Shown here: positions 10,142-19,234 of the stretch, piece by piece | How the letters are laid out: each line of letters starts with the position of its first letter | Position numbering within the stretch: position 1 is the first letter of the stretch | Source of the DNA: JADJOM01 sp046327715 | GTDB taxonomy: Bacteria > Gemmatimonadota > Gemmatimonadetes > Gemmatimonadales > GWC2-71-9 | Assembly: GCA_046327715.1 (NCBI GenBank) | Contig: JAXLXY010000002.1 | Coordinates: 186,001-250,000, forward strand | DNA length: 64,000 nt | Direction of reading: 5' to 3' | Made by a program: the position numbers and the translations under genes | Notes under the pieces: generated by a model | What the model was told of the DNA's origin: nothing | The model's input: only the letters and a program-made list of their open reading frames with translations | Databases searched by the model: none

Positions 10142-10154
10142 GGCCCGGCCGGGG

Positions 10155-12752
10155 TCAATCGGCCGGCAGCTCGACGGCCCAGGCATCCGCGCGGGTGTCG
10201 CGCAGGTTGAGGAGCACGGTGCCGCGGACGGGGTCCATGTCGAGGAGCTCGGCCCCGCGCGGGAAGGCGGCCACGAGCCGCGACGCGGAGCCATCGCCCG
10301 GCGCAAGCCACAGCTGGGCGCTGTCGGCCGGGGCACCCAGCGGGGTGTAGTAGAGGTCGCGCCCCCGGGAGTCGAGGCGCAGCAGGCGCATCGCGCCACG
10401 CTGCAGCAGGCGCAGCCGCCCCGTGGCGAGGTCGAGGTGGCTGACCCCCCAGTTGCCGTCGCCGAAGTTCTGGTAGAACCGGAGCGAGCGTCCATCCGGA
10501 CTCGCAAACGGAAAGAAGACCCACGACGTGGAGTCGACACCGGGCTGGAGCGCCGGTGCCCCCCCCGCCAGCGGGATGCGCCAGAGGCGCCGGTTGCCTT
10601 CCCCGGTGACCAGGACCAGCGAATCCCCGAGCCAGCCGATCGAGGCGCCCGGCCGGACTCCCCCGTAGGACCGCCCCTCGCCCCCATCCACCGGAAACAC
10701 CTCGACCCCCGTCTGGCGGGATTCCTCGCCCACCGAGGCCGCGATCCGCCGGCCGTCCGGCGACCAGGCGAGGGCCAGGATGGAGGCGCGGACCGCGAGC
10801 GGCTGCGGTGCCCCGCCCCCGACGGGCTGGAGTTCGAGGCTCATCCCGTCCGACCGGTCACGCACATAGGCGATCGTCTGGCCATCGGGAGAGAGCCTCG
10901 CGGTCCGGTACAGCGCAGACCCCATGGTGATGAGCCGCTCCATGGCCGGCATGGCCTGGCCCGCCAGGGTCACCAGGGCGAGGTTGGACCAGCGGTCCCG
11001 GCGCACGTAGACCACCCGGCGCCCGTCGCCCGAGACCGCGAGCTGGCGACCGAACTCCGGCTCGGCCGACAATCCCGCGGAGACCACGACGGCGCGCCCC
11101 TCGGCGCGCCCTCGCGCGGACAGCGGCACCATCATGAGGTCGCTCAGCGCCCCGGCCGTGCGCAGGTAATACAGGCGCCGGCCGTCGGGGGCCCAGGCCG
11201 GCATGCCGATTGGCACCGAATCCTGCAGCACGCTCACGGGGGCGAGATCCGGCGGGGCGCAGACCAGCAGGTGGTAACGGCGCCCGGCCGGATCCGCGGC
11301 GGCGAATGCCACCCGCGGCCCCACCGGGCTCAGGGTGGGATCGCTGTGCCACAGGAACCCCGCAACATCGCGCCGCAGCGTGTCGCCGGTGGCGCGCGCG
11401 ATGAGCAGGAGGCGGGTGGAGCCGCCGGGATACTGCGCCAGCCACTGCCCATCGGGCGCCAGGGTGGTCCCGTCGAGCGACCCGAGCCGGCGGCTGCCCC
11501 CGCCCAGGCGCGGGACGGCGTAGTGTCCGTAGCGCTGGTCCGCGTCGAGCGCATCAAAGCGCACCTCGGACCCGTCGGCGGACCAGCTCGGCCCGCTGAT
11601 GTCCCGCGCGAGGGCCAGCCGCACCGACTGTCCGCCGCGCAGGTCCTGGACCCGGAGTTCGTCCCCCGTCGGGGTCTCGGCGACATACGCCAGCAGGCTG
11701 CCCTCCGGGGAGGGCGCCGCGGCGCTCACCGATCCCTCGAAGGTGAGCTGTCGCTGGGTGACGGGCGGCAGGCCGGTTGCCTCCACGCGCCGCACCACCA
11801 CCCGCACGGTCACGGCGAGGGCGGCGAGCCCCGCGGCGAGTCCGGCCAGCCACCGCCCCCAGCGGGCCGGCCGGGGCGGCGCCGCCGCGACCGGCTCGAG
11901 GCCGCCGCTCGGGGTGGCGAGACCGTCGAGCTGGGGCAGGAGTTCGTCGGCGCTGGCCCAGCGCGCGGCCGGGTCCTTCTGGAGGGCACGCATCACCAGG
12001 GCGGCGAGCGGCGCCGGGGTGTCGGGCCGCCGCTCCGAGACCGGCACCGGCGCGTCCAGCACCTGGGCGGTGAGGACCTCGTGCGGCGTGTCGCCATCGA
12101 ACGGCGGCCGCCCGGTAAGCAGTTCGTAGGCGAGGATGCCGAGCGCGTAGAGGTCCACCCGGTGATCGAGGGCGGGGTCGGCCGTGGCCTGCTCGGGGGC
12201 CATGTAGGCCGGCGTCCCCAGCGCCACGCCGCCGGTCAGGTTCCGGTCGGTCCCGAGGGCCTCGCTCATGGCCTTGGCCACCCCGAAGTCCGCCACCAGC
12301 GCATGCCGCCCGGCCAGCAGGATGTTGTCCGGCTTGATGTCGCGGTGGATGATCCCCTTGCCGTGGGCGTAGGCCAGGGCGTCGGCCACGTCGGCGATGA
12401 TCCGCAGGACCTCGCGCACCGGCAGCGGTCCCTCGCGGAGCAGCCGCGCCCGCAGGCTCTCCCCCTCGACCAGGGGCATCACCAGGTAGAAGAGCCCCCC
12501 GGCCTCACCGGAATCGAGCAGCGGCACGATGTGGGGATGCTGCAGCCGGGCGGCGATCTGGATCTCGCGGTCGAACCGCTCGGCGGCCTGGGCGGTGGCG
12601 TGCTCCGGGCGCAGCAGCTTGATCGCCACCGGCCGGCCGTGGCGCAAGTCATCGGCGGCGAACACGGCCGCCAGCGTCCCGCCCCCCAGCTCATGCCGGA
12701 TGGCGAAGCGATCGCCCAGGAGGCCCTGGAGCTGTGCGGCGGTGATGGTCAT
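10155..12752 (-). CDS. Membrane Ser/Thr protein kinase with C-terminal PD40/WD40-like propeller
   Basis: 865-residue one-component signalling kinase. The kinase domain (about 15-275) has Lys45 in VAIKLLRPE, HRDIKPDN at 136-143, DFG at 155-157 and GTPAYMAPEQ; the glycine loop reads GGGTLAAVF, a variant of the usual GRGGMA. A single transmembrane helix follows near 305-325 (GRWLAGLAAGLAALAVTV), and the remaining 540 residues, predicted extracytoplasmic, carry repeats of the type WSPDGR/LSPDGQ/WAPDGRRLYY typical of a TolB-like propeller. This arrangement is common in Gemmatimonadota and Acidobacteria. Divergent from the regulator gene at 12820 across 67 bases that contain an inverted repeat. Ligand and targets are unknown. 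Confidence 0.9.
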   Translation of the reverse strand: MTITAAQLQGLLGDRFAIRHELGGGTLAAVFAADDLRHGRPVAIKLLRPEHATAQAAERFDREIQIAARLQHPHIVPLLDSGEAGGLFYLVMPLVEGESLRARLLREGPLPVREVLRIIADVADALAYAHGKGIIHRDIKPDNILLAGRHALVADFGVAKAMSEALGTDRNLTGGVALGTPAYMAPEQATADPALDHRVDLYALGILAYELLTGRPPFDGDTPHEVLTAQVLDAPVPVSERRPDTPAPLAALVMRALQKDPAARWASADELLPQLDGLATPSGGLEPVAAAPPRPARWGRWLAGLAAGLAALAVTVRVVVRRVEATGLPPVTQRQLTFEGSVSAAAPSPEGSLLAYVAETPTGDELRVQDLRGGQSVRLALARDISGPSWSADGSEVRFDALDADQRYGHYAVPRLGGGSRRLGSLDGTTLAPDGQWLAQYPGGSTRLLLIARATGDTLRRDVAGFLWHSDPTLSPVGPRVAFAAADPAGRRYHLLVCAPPDLAPVSVLQDSVPIGMPAWAPDGRRLYYLRTAGALSDLMMVPLSARGRAEGRAVVVSAGLSAEPEFGRQLAVSGDGRRVVYVRRDRWSNLALVTLAGQAMPAMERLITMGSALYRTARLSPDGQTIAYVRDRSDGMSLELQPVGGGAPQPLAVRASILALAWSPDGRRIAASVGEESRQTGVEVFPVDGGEGRSYGGVRPGASIGWLGDSLVLVTGEGNRRLWRIPLAGGAPALQPGVDSTSWVFFPFASPDGRSLRFYQNFGDGNWGVSHLDLATGRLRLLQRGAMRLLRLDSRGRDLYYTPLGAPADSAQLWLAPGDGSASRLVAAFPRGAELLDMDPVRGTVLLNLRDTRADAWAVELPAD

Positions 12753-12765
12753 GAGCACCCCTCTG

Positions 12766-12801
12766 GAACCTTTTTCAACGCCGGACACTTGGGAAAGGTT
12801 C
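12766..12801. promoter_or_regulatory. Inverted repeat in the kinase/regulator divergent promoter region
   Basis: GAACCTTT (12766-12773) and its perfect complement AAAGGTTC (12794-12801) flank a 20-base centre, between the start codons of two divergent regulatory genes. Operator role is inferred only. No -24/-12 sigma-54 promoter is recognisable here. Confidence 0.35.
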
Positions 12802-12819
12802 ACACGGTCCGGAGCCCCC

Positions 12820-14328
12820 ATGCCGACCCCCCTGCACGGCACCCAGATGCTGCCCCCCCTGGCCCGTCCCGACCTTCCCGGCGGCGCGGAACCCCTGCAC
12901 GAGGTGCCGGAGCGGGTCCTGGACCTGCTCCCGATCCCCCTCTGCCGCTGGGACCTGCCCCCATGGCCACTCGCCGAGGGTGCTGCTGACGCGTTTCTGG
13001 ACATGCTGCTTCGGGAAGGCCGGGTCGGTTACCTCAATCCGGCCGCGACGGCGCTGTTTGGCGCTGCCTGCCGGGAGGACCTCGTCGGGGCCCGGCTCGG
13101 GGCACTGCCAGCGACGGCGGCGCGCCCGGAGCCGCTGCTGGTGCGGCGCTTCCTGGCCGGCCGCGGCCGGCTCGCGGACAGCACCATCCGGCTGCCGGGC
13201 CCGGCGGGCGAGGTGGTCCTCTGCCGCGCCGGCTGGGAGGGGGTGCGTGAGGGTGGCGCGCTGCGCGCCATCTGGGTGGTGCTGCGGCCGGAGGGACCAT
13301 CGGCGGTGACGGGCAGCCCGGGTCCCCTCGCCGCGCCGGCACCGCCCTCCCCATGCCCCGAACTCGTGGGATGCAGCGCCGCAATGCGCCGGGTGCAGGA
13401 GAAGATCGCGCAGGTGGCGCCCACCGACAGCACCGTGCTCATCCGGGGCGAGACCGGCACCGGCAAGGAGCTGATCGCCCGGGCCATCCACCGCGCCAGC
13501 GCCCGGCGCGACCGCCCGCTGGTGGCGGTGAACTGCGGCGCCATCGCGCGGGGCGTGGTGGAGAGCGAGCTGTTCGGGCACGAGAAGGGCGCCTTCACCG
13601 GCGCGCTGACGCGGAAGATCGGCTACGTGGAGCTGGCCGACGGCGGCACGCTCTTCCTCGACGAGATCGGGGACCTGCCGCTCGACCTGCAGGTGAAGCT
13701 GCTGCGGGTGCTGCAGGAGGGCGAGGTGATCCGCGTGGGCGCCACCCAGCCGGTGCGGGTGAATGTTCGCGTGGTGGCCGCCACCCACCGCGACCTCGCC
13801 GCCATGGTGCAGCGGGGAGAGTTCCGGCAGGACCTCTACTACCGGCTGAACGTGTTCCCGATTCCGGTGGCGCCCCTGCGCGAGCGGACCGAGGACATCC
13901 CCGACCTGGCCCGCCACTTCGTGGCGCTGTACGCAGGGCGTCTCGGCAAGGCGATCGACGCCATCCCCACGGCGGTGCTTGACCGGCTGCGCCACTTCCC
14001 CTGGCCGGGCAACATCCGCGAGCTCGCCAACGTGATCGAGCGCTCGGTGATCATCACCCCCGGCCCCACCCTGGTGCTGGCCGAATGGGCCACCGGCCAG
14101 CATGCCCCGGTGGCGCCGGCCACCGCCGGGCCGGCGGCGACGATGCCGGCCACCCTGCAGGCGGTGGACCGAGAGCATATCGTGCGGGTGCTCGAGGCCA
14201 GTGGCTGGCGGGTGAGCGGGCCCGGCGGCGCCGCCGAGCGGCTGGGCCTCAAGCCCACCACGCTCGAGGCCCGGATGAAGAAGCTGGGCATCTGCCGGCC
14301 CGGCCGGGGGGACGCCGGCCGGCCGTAG
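12820..14328 (+). CDS. Sigma-54-dependent transcriptional activator (PAS-like, AAA+, Fis HTH)
   Basis: 502-residue enhancer-binding protein. A PAS-like sensor segment lies at about 60-155 (VGYLNPAATALFG); the AAA+ domain at about 180-415 has Walker A GETGTGKE (210-217), the sigma-54 contact loop GAFTGA (257-262) and Walker B GGTLFLDE; a Fis-type helix-turn-helix is at about 455-495 (AAERLGLKPTTLEARMKKLGI). No receiver domain, so input is probably via the PAS-like region or protein contact. The start follows GGAG at 12811-12814. The intact GAFTGA predicts that rpoN exists in this genome, outside the window. Divergent from the PD40 kinase, which may be functionally connected. Confidence 0.92.
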   Translation: MPTPLHGTQMLPPLARPDLPGGAEPLHEVPERVLDLLPIPLCRWDLPPWPLAEGAADAFLDMLLREGRVGYLNPAATALFGAACREDLVGARLGALPATAARPEPLLVRRFLAGRGRLADSTIRLPGPAGEVVLCRAGWEGVREGGALRAIWVVLRPEGPSAVTGSPGPLAAPAPPSPCPELVGCSAAMRRVQEKIAQVAPTDSTVLIRGETGTGKELIARAIHRASARRDRPLVAVNCGAIARGVVESELFGHEKGAFTGALTRKIGYVELADGGTLFLDEIGDLPLDLQVKLLRVLQEGEVIRVGATQPVRVNVRVVAATHRDLAAMVQRGEFRQDLYYRLNVFPIPVAPLRERTEDIPDLARHFVALYAGRLGKAIDAIPTAVLDRLRHFPWPGNIRELANVIERSVIITPGPTLVLAEWATGQHAPVAPATAGPAATMPATLQAVDREHIVRVLEASGWRVSGPGGAAERLGLKPTTLEARMKKLGICRPGRGDAGRP

Positions 14329-14348
14329 GCACGCAGCGGCGGCCGCTC

Positions 14349-14354
14349 TAGCTT
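14349..14354 (+). promoter_or_regulatory. Putative -10 element of leaderless mutM promoter
   Basis: TAGCTT six bases before the mutM ATG at 14361, with no Shine-Dalgarno between. No clear -35 at the right distance. Confidence 0.4.
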
Positions 14355-14360
14355 TGGGCC

Positions 14361-15200
14361 ATGCCGGAACTGCCTGAGGTCGAGACCATGGTCCGGGGCG
14401 TCCGCCCCCGGCTCGAGGGGGCGACGATCGTGGGCGCGTCGCTTACCCACACCGACGTGCTGCGCGGAGTGTCGCGACCGCGCCTGGTGGCCGCGCTGAC
14501 CGGCGCGTTCGTCGACCGCGTGACCCGGCGCGCCAAGCACGGCATCCTCCACCTGGTGCTCGCCTCCGGGGAGCGGCGCTGGTTCGTGCTGCAGCCGGGC
14601 ATGACCGGCAACCTGCTGGTCTACGACGACACGCTCACCTCCGCCGAGGCGAAGTACGCCGTCCTGCGGGCGCGGCTCGATCGCGGGGGCGAGTTCGTCT
14701 TCCGCGACATCCGCCGCATCGGGGCGCTGCTCCTGCTCGACGCGGCCGGCTGGGCCCGCTACGACCGGGCCCTCGGCCCCGAGCCGCTGGACCCGGCCCT
14801 CACCGCCGCGGCGTTCATCGCCCAGCTGCGGCCCTCGCGGGCGGCCATCAAGAAGGTGCTGATGGACCAGCGGCGGATCGTCGGGGTCGGGAACATCTAC
14901 GCCAACGAGGCGCTCTACTGCGCCGGGATCGATCCCTCGAAGCCCGCGCACCTGGTGACGCCCGAGGCGTACCATCGGCTCTACCAGCACGTGCGCCGGA
15001 TCCTCCAGGCGGCCATCGAGGCCGAGGGGACCACCTTCCGCGACTACCGCACCGGCACCGGCCAGCCGGGCAACTTCCAGCTCGAGCTCATGGTCTACGA
15101 GCGCGAGGGGGAGCCGTGCCGCGCCTGCGGCACCACGCTGGCGGGCACCCACGCCATCGACGCCCGGATCACGGTGTTCTGCCACCGCTGCCAGCGGTAG
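14361..15200 (+). CDS. mutM: Formamidopyrimidine-DNA glycosylase
   Basis: Removes 8-oxoguanine and formamidopyrimidines in base excision repair and cleaves the abasic site. The 279-residue protein begins MPELPEVETM, giving the catalytic Pro2 and Glu3 after Met removal. The helix-two-turn-helix segment IKKVLMDQRRIVGVGNIYANEALY is near 165-190, and the C-terminal zinc finger has four cysteines in CRACG and FCHRCQR. Length and order are typical. The next gene encodes a GIY-YIG nuclease of the UvrC class, so the two may form a DNA-repair unit, separated by 80 bases. Confidence 0.96.
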   Translation: MPELPEVETMVRGVRPRLEGATIVGASLTHTDVLRGVSRPRLVAALTGAFVDRVTRRAKHGILHLVLASGERRWFVLQPGMTGNLLVYDDTLTSAEAKYAVLRARLDRGGEFVFRDIRRIGALLLLDAAGWARYDRALGPEPLDPALTAAAFIAQLRPSRAAIKKVLMDQRRIVGVGNIYANEALYCAGIDPSKPAHLVTPEAYHRLYQHVRRILQAAIEAEGTTFRDYRTGTGQPGNFQLELMVYEREGEPCRACGTTLAGTHAIDARITVFCHRCQR

Positions 15201-15280
15201 GGCCGCCGGGCGTGGCGCCGGTGGCGGCACCGGCGTCATACTTCAGGCGCAGCCCGGCACTCCCCTTTCCACGACCTCCC

Positions 15281-16375
15281 GTGGCCACTGCCCTCCGCCT
15301 GTCGCTCCCCACCGCCGACCTGGCCGCCCTGCGCGATCGCGTACGGCGCCTGGGCGAGCCGCGGCCGGCCGTCTACCGCATGCTCGACCCGCACGGGCGC
15401 GTGCTGTACGTGGGCAAGGCCAAGCGGCTGCGCCAGCGGCTGCTGTCGTACTTCCGGGCCAGCTATCCCGAGGACAAGGCGGCCCGGATCATCCACGCCA
15501 CCGCCGAGCTCGCCTGGGACTACGTGCCGAGCGAGTTCGCGGCCCACCTCACCGAGCTGCGGCAGATCGCGCGCTTCCGCCCGCCCTTCAACCACCACAT
15601 GAACCGCGCCCGGCGGACGCTGTTCGTGAAGGTGGCGGGCGGGCCGGCGCCGCGCCTCGGGGTGGGCGGCGTCACGGGGCGCGAGGACCAGCGATGGTAC
15701 GGCCCCTTCACCGGCGCCAGCCACGTCCGCGACGCCGTGCGTACCCTCAACGACCTGCTCGGCCTGCGCGACTGCGCCCCGGCCATGCCGATGGTCTTCG
15801 CGGGGCAGATCGACCTCTTCCGCCCCGCGCTGCAGGCGGCCTGCATGCGGCACGAGTTCGGCTACTGCACCGGGCCCTGCGCCGGCTTCGTCACCGAGGC
15901 CGCCTACCGCGAGCGGGCCGAGACCGCGCTGGCCTTCCTCGAGGGGCGCACCATCCAGCCGATGGACCGCATTGTCCGGGAGATGCAGGCGGCCGCGGCG
16001 CTGGCGGAGTTCGAGCGGGCGGCCAAATGGCGGGAGCGGTTCGAGCAGCTGGAGTGGCTGCTGGCCGCCACGCACCGGGCCCGCGCGGCGGTGGAGGCGC
16101 TCACGTTCGTCTACCGCGACCCCGGCGACTTCGGTGACGACCGCGCCTACCTGATCCGCCACGGGATCGTCCGCGCCACCTACCCCTGGCCCGAGACGCC
16201 GATCGAGCGCGAGGCCTTCCGCGCCGAGGTGCGCGACGAACTGGCCCGGCCCGCGCCGGTGCCCGGCCCACTGCCCTTCCGCCACCTCGACGAGATCCTG
16301 CTCATCATGGCGTGGTTCCGGCGGCATCCGGATGCCTTCCGCCGTACCAGCCGGCTGGAGTCATGGGTGGCCTGA
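15281..16375 (+). CDS. UvrC-like GIY-YIG endonuclease lacking the RNase H-like half
   Basis: 364 residues resembling the N-terminal part of excinuclease UvrC. The GIY-YIG domain (about 23-100) shows AVYRMLDPHGRVLYVGKAKRLRQRL; a Cys-rich middle segment has ACMRHEFGYCTGPCAGF; a UVR-type coiled motif (LAEFERAAKWRERFEQLEWLL) follows near 245-270. The C-terminal endonuclease V/RNase H-like domain and helix-hairpin-helix of full UvrC (about 600 aa) are absent, so only one of the two incisions could be made, as in Cho-type proteins. GTG at 15281 is the best start; the upstream frame runs back into mutM and is not family-like. The stop overlaps the following gene by 13 bases. Confidence 0.82.
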   Translation: MATALRLSLPTADLAALRDRVRRLGEPRPAVYRMLDPHGRVLYVGKAKRLRQRLLSYFRASYPEDKAARIIHATAELAWDYVPSEFAAHLTELRQIARFRPPFNHHMNRARRTLFVKVAGGPAPRLGVGGVTGREDQRWYGPFTGASHVRDAVRTLNDLLGLRDCAPAMPMVFAGQIDLFRPALQAACMRHEFGYCTGPCAGFVTEAAYRERAETALAFLEGRTIQPMDRIVREMQAAAALAEFERAAKWRERFEQLEWLLAATHRARAAVEALTFVYRDPGDFGDDRAYLIRHGIVRATYPWPETPIEREAFRAEVRDELARPAPVPGPLPFRHLDEILLIMAWFRRHPDAFRRTSRLESWVA

Positions 16376-18537
16376 GGACGTCCACGCTGGCGTGGCTCGC
16401 GCTCGCCGCGCCGCTCGCCGGCCAGAGCCCCGAGCTCCGGGCCGAACTCGCCGGCTACCGCGCCGGCCTGGCCCAGCTCGACGATACCGTCACCCTCCGC
16501 GCGCGCGAGCGCGCCCTCGACCCCGGGGCCGATACCACCGACGCCGGCACCATGCCCTGGCTGCGGCGCGGGCTCATCCGCGTCAGGCTTGGCCAGGTCG
16601 GTGATGGCTGGAGCTTCGGCCGCGCCACCCGGGACTTCGCCGCGGCGGCCACCCGGCGCCCCGCCTGGCCCTGGCCGTGGTACGGCCGCGCGCTGGCCGA
16701 GCAGGGCCGGGCCGAGTGGCTCGCCGCCGACCCCCTCAACCTGGGCTCGCGCGTGGGCTACGGCGCGCTCGAGGATGCCCTGCGCTCCGCCCGCCAGGCG
16801 CTGGCAGCCGAGCCCGACTTCCTCCCCGCGCTCACGATCCTGGTGGATGCCGCGGTGACGCTGCGCGACACCCAGGCGGTGCGCGCCGAGGTACGCCCCG
16901 CCCTCGCCGGCGCCTGGGCGGCCGGCCTGCGCACCCCCGACCTGGTGCTGGCGCTCGTCCGCGTGGCACGCGATGAGCTCGACGACAGCCTCCCGCCCTC
17001 CGTGCCGCTCGACAGCCTGCGCCCGTACCTGCCCGCCACGGCGGCAGCCGGGCACGCGCTCGCCTGGACGGCATTCCAGGCCGGCGCCCAGTGGGCCGAG
17101 TCGCTCTACTACGCCGCCGCCGCGGGGGACGATGCCGACGGCCTCGTGGCCTATCGCGAGGCGCTCGGCGCCATCGCCGACGACAGCGAACTCACCGCGT
17201 TCGACGCCGCACCGGCCGGGGAGCGTGCGGCCTGGCTCCGGCGATTCTGGGAGGCGCGGGCCCGGCGGGACCTCCGCGGACCCGCCGAGCGCCTGGCGGA
17301 GCATTACCGCAGGCTGGCCTTCGCCACGCGGCATTTTGCCCTGCAGCTCAACCGGCGGTACTACAGCCCCAACAACCTCTACCGTTCCGGGCAGCAGTGG
17401 TACGATGACCGCGGGGTGATCTGGGTCCGCCACGGCGCCCCGGACGACCGGGTGATCGTGCCGCTGTTCGGGCTCCCGCCCCTCGAAACCTGGCACTACC
17501 GCCGCGCCGACGGTGACCTCCTGCTCCACTTCCAGGCGGGCGGCTACAGCTCGGGCGCGCTCGACTTCGGCGGCGCCATCGACGACTACCGTCTGGTGCC
17601 CACGCTGTTCGACGCGATGTACCAGCGCAGCACCGCGTGGGACCTGCTGCTGCTCTCCCGCTGCCCGCTGCATCCGGTCTACTGCCGTTACCCCGCGTGG
17701 GGGCCGCACGGCCGTGCCCAGCTGGTGGCGGAGGAGCAGCGGGTGGTCATCGGCAGCACCGAGGTGGCAGTCTCGAGCGCGGGCTGGGAGCGGCGCTTTG
17801 CGCGTGGCCTGTCCGCGCGGATGGAGGCCTTCGCGGTGGGCCGGCGCGGGGAGCGGACCCTGGTGCACCTGGCCTACCAGGTCCCGGTGGCGGTGCGCGA
17901 CGGCGTGGCCCCCGGGGCGCTGCTGCAGTCGCCGGTGCAGGTGCGGGTGGGCGTGTTCGGGGCGGATGGCGCCGTGGTGGCCTGGGTGGATACCACGACC
18001 ATCGCGAGCCTGCCGGCGGGGCGGCCCGGGATCCTGGAGGCGTTCGGGCGCGCCACGCTGGCGGTGCCACCGGGCCGGTGGCGCTACCGGGTGGAGCTCG
18101 CGGTCGGGGACTCCACCGGGCAGGTGTTCCCCACCGATTCGATGGAGGTGGGGCAGTTCGACGGCGCGCGGCTGGCGCTCAGCGACCTGGTGCTCGGCCG
18201 GCCGGGGATCGGTGCGCCGTGGGCGCCCGAGGCGGGGGACACCGCCTACTTCACGCCACGTGCGCAGTGGGCCCGGGGCGACACCCTGGCCCTGTATCAC
18301 GAGGTGTACGGGCTGGCCGCCGGCGCCCCCTACCTGGCCCGCCTGACCATCCGGCGGGGGCGGCGCACCGCCCTGACCGCGGCGTGGGAGGGCACCGCCA
18401 CGGGTCCGGTCACCCGCCTGGGCCGAGCCCTCTCGCTCGCCGCGCTGCGCCCGGGCGACTACCTGCTGGAACTGGCCGTCACCGCCGCCGATGGCTCCCA
18501 CGCCACCACCCGGCGGCGGATCACCATCACGGAGTGA
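16363..18537 (+). CDS. Secreted GWxTD-domain-like protein
   Basis: 724-residue exported protein of unknown function. A short signal peptide (GGLRTSTLAWLALAAPLAGQ) is followed by an Ala/Leu/Asp/Arg-rich helical region (about 25-310) that looks TPR-like, then a segment at about 345-390 with NLYRSGQQWYDDRGVIWVRHGAPDD that matches the GWxTD-type motif (usually RGRVYIRYGPPD), and a beta-rich C-terminal half. GWxTD proteins are frequent in Bacteroidota, Acidobacteriota and Gemmatimonadota. The ATG lies inside the end of the UvrC-like gene. The 3' end overlaps the convergent gene by 11 bases. Confidence 0.7.
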   Translation: MGGLRTSTLAWLALAAPLAGQSPELRAELAGYRAGLAQLDDTVTLRARERALDPGADTTDAGTMPWLRRGLIRVRLGQVGDGWSFGRATRDFAAAATRRPAWPWPWYGRALAEQGRAEWLAADPLNLGSRVGYGALEDALRSARQALAAEPDFLPALTILVDAAVTLRDTQAVRAEVRPALAGAWAAGLRTPDLVLALVRVARDELDDSLPPSVPLDSLRPYLPATAAAGHALAWTAFQAGAQWAESLYYAAAAGDDADGLVAYREALGAIADDSELTAFDAAPAGERAAWLRRFWEARARRDLRGPAERLAEHYRRLAFATRHFALQLNRRYYSPNNLYRSGQQWYDDRGVIWVRHGAPDDRVIVPLFGLPPLETWHYRRADGDLLLHFQAGGYSSGALDFGGAIDDYRLVPTLFDAMYQRSTAWDLLLLSRCPLHPVYCRYPAWGPHGRAQLVAEEQRVVIGSTEVAVSSAGWERRFARGLSARMEAFAVGRRGERTLVHLAYQVPVAVRDGVAPGALLQSPVQVRVGVFGADGAVVAWVDTTTIASLPAGRPGILEAFGRATLAVPPGRWRYRVELAVGDSTGQVFPTDSMEVGQFDGARLALSDLVLGRPGIGAPWAPEAGDTAYFTPRAQWARGDTLALYHEVYGLAAGAPYLARLTIRRGRRTALTAAWEGTATGPVTRLGRALSLAALRPGDYLLELAVTAADGSHATTRRRITITE

Positions 18538-19153
18538 AGCTGACGGGCGCCCACAGCGCCGGCTGCCGCTCCACCTCGGTCGGGTGCTTCACCCGGGGTG
18601 CGGCCGGCCAGGCCACCCAGCCCTGCGGGTCGTCGTCGAACACCCGGAAGGCGAGCCCCGGCCGGCCCACCCGGGCCTCCTCGAAGTAGGCCTGGTCGAG
18701 GCGAAATTCGAGCGACCAGCCCGCGCCGTCGTCCGCCGCGCGCACCTCCCACCCGCCGCCCTCCCGCTCGGCGCCGAGGCGCCAGTCCGGGTCGTCCCGG
18801 GGGGCGCGCCACTTGCCCGCCTCGCCGCGCAACACCACGCTGCTGTCGAGCACCCGCCGGAAGTACCACTGGAAGTCGTCGTGCATCGGGCCGGGGGCCC
18901 GGTCGCCCTGGGTGTCCAGGCTGATCACCAGGTCATCGCCCCAGTACACGGTGGCATCGGGCAGCCGCGCGGCCACCACCACGGAGCCGCCCTCGCGGAC
19001 CACCCACAGTTGCACCACGCCGGCGGGCCGCGCCAGTTCCAGCGTCGGCGCGCCATACTCCTCCCGGGAGGCCCGGCCATCGAACACCAGCGGCGCGGTG
19101 ACGGGCCGGATCAGCAGGGTATCGAGCAGGGCGGCCACGACGAGCGGGTGCAC
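18527..19153 (-). CDS. Predicted CBM9/DOMON-like beta-sandwich protein
   Basis: 208 residues from a GTG start preceded by GGAG. The pattern LVFDGRASREEYGAPTLELARP, then VVVAARLPDATVYWGDDLVISLDTQGDRAPGPMHDDFQWYF, then WSLEFRLDQAYF resembles family 9 carbohydrate-binding or DOMON-like domains found at cell-surface enzyme ends. There is no clear signal peptide with this start, although the N-terminus is hydrophobic. The open frame upstream is antisense to other genes and lacks coding character. Divergent from a small secreted-protein gene by 81 bases. Function unknown; the fold assignment is tentative. Confidence 0.6.
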   Translation of the reverse strand: MHPLVVAALLDTLLIRPVTAPLVFDGRASREEYGAPTLELARPAGVVQLWVVREGGSVVVAARLPDATVYWGDDLVISLDTQGDRAPGPMHDDFQWYFRRVLDSSVVLRGEAGKWRAPRDDPDWRLGAEREGGGWEVRAADDGAGWSLEFRLDQAYFEEARVGRPGLAFRVFDDDPQGWVAWPAAPRVKHPTEVERQPALWAPVSFTP

Positions 19154-19234
19154 GGAGGGCTCCGGTCGGTTGCAGAACGAAACTTCGCCTGGGTCCCGGC
19201 CGTCGGGGGCGCGACCCCTCAGACCGGAGGTACC

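Noticed and set aside
12753..12819. Sigma-54 (-24/-12) promoter for the GAFTGA regulator
   Set aside because: No GG-N10-GC pair with correct context was found on either strand.
9330..12989. Plus-strand open frame of over 1200 codons
   Set aside because: It runs antisense to the ECF sigma and PD40-kinase genes; its translation is Arg/Gly/His/Ala-rich with no motif. Long antisense frames are expected at this GC content.
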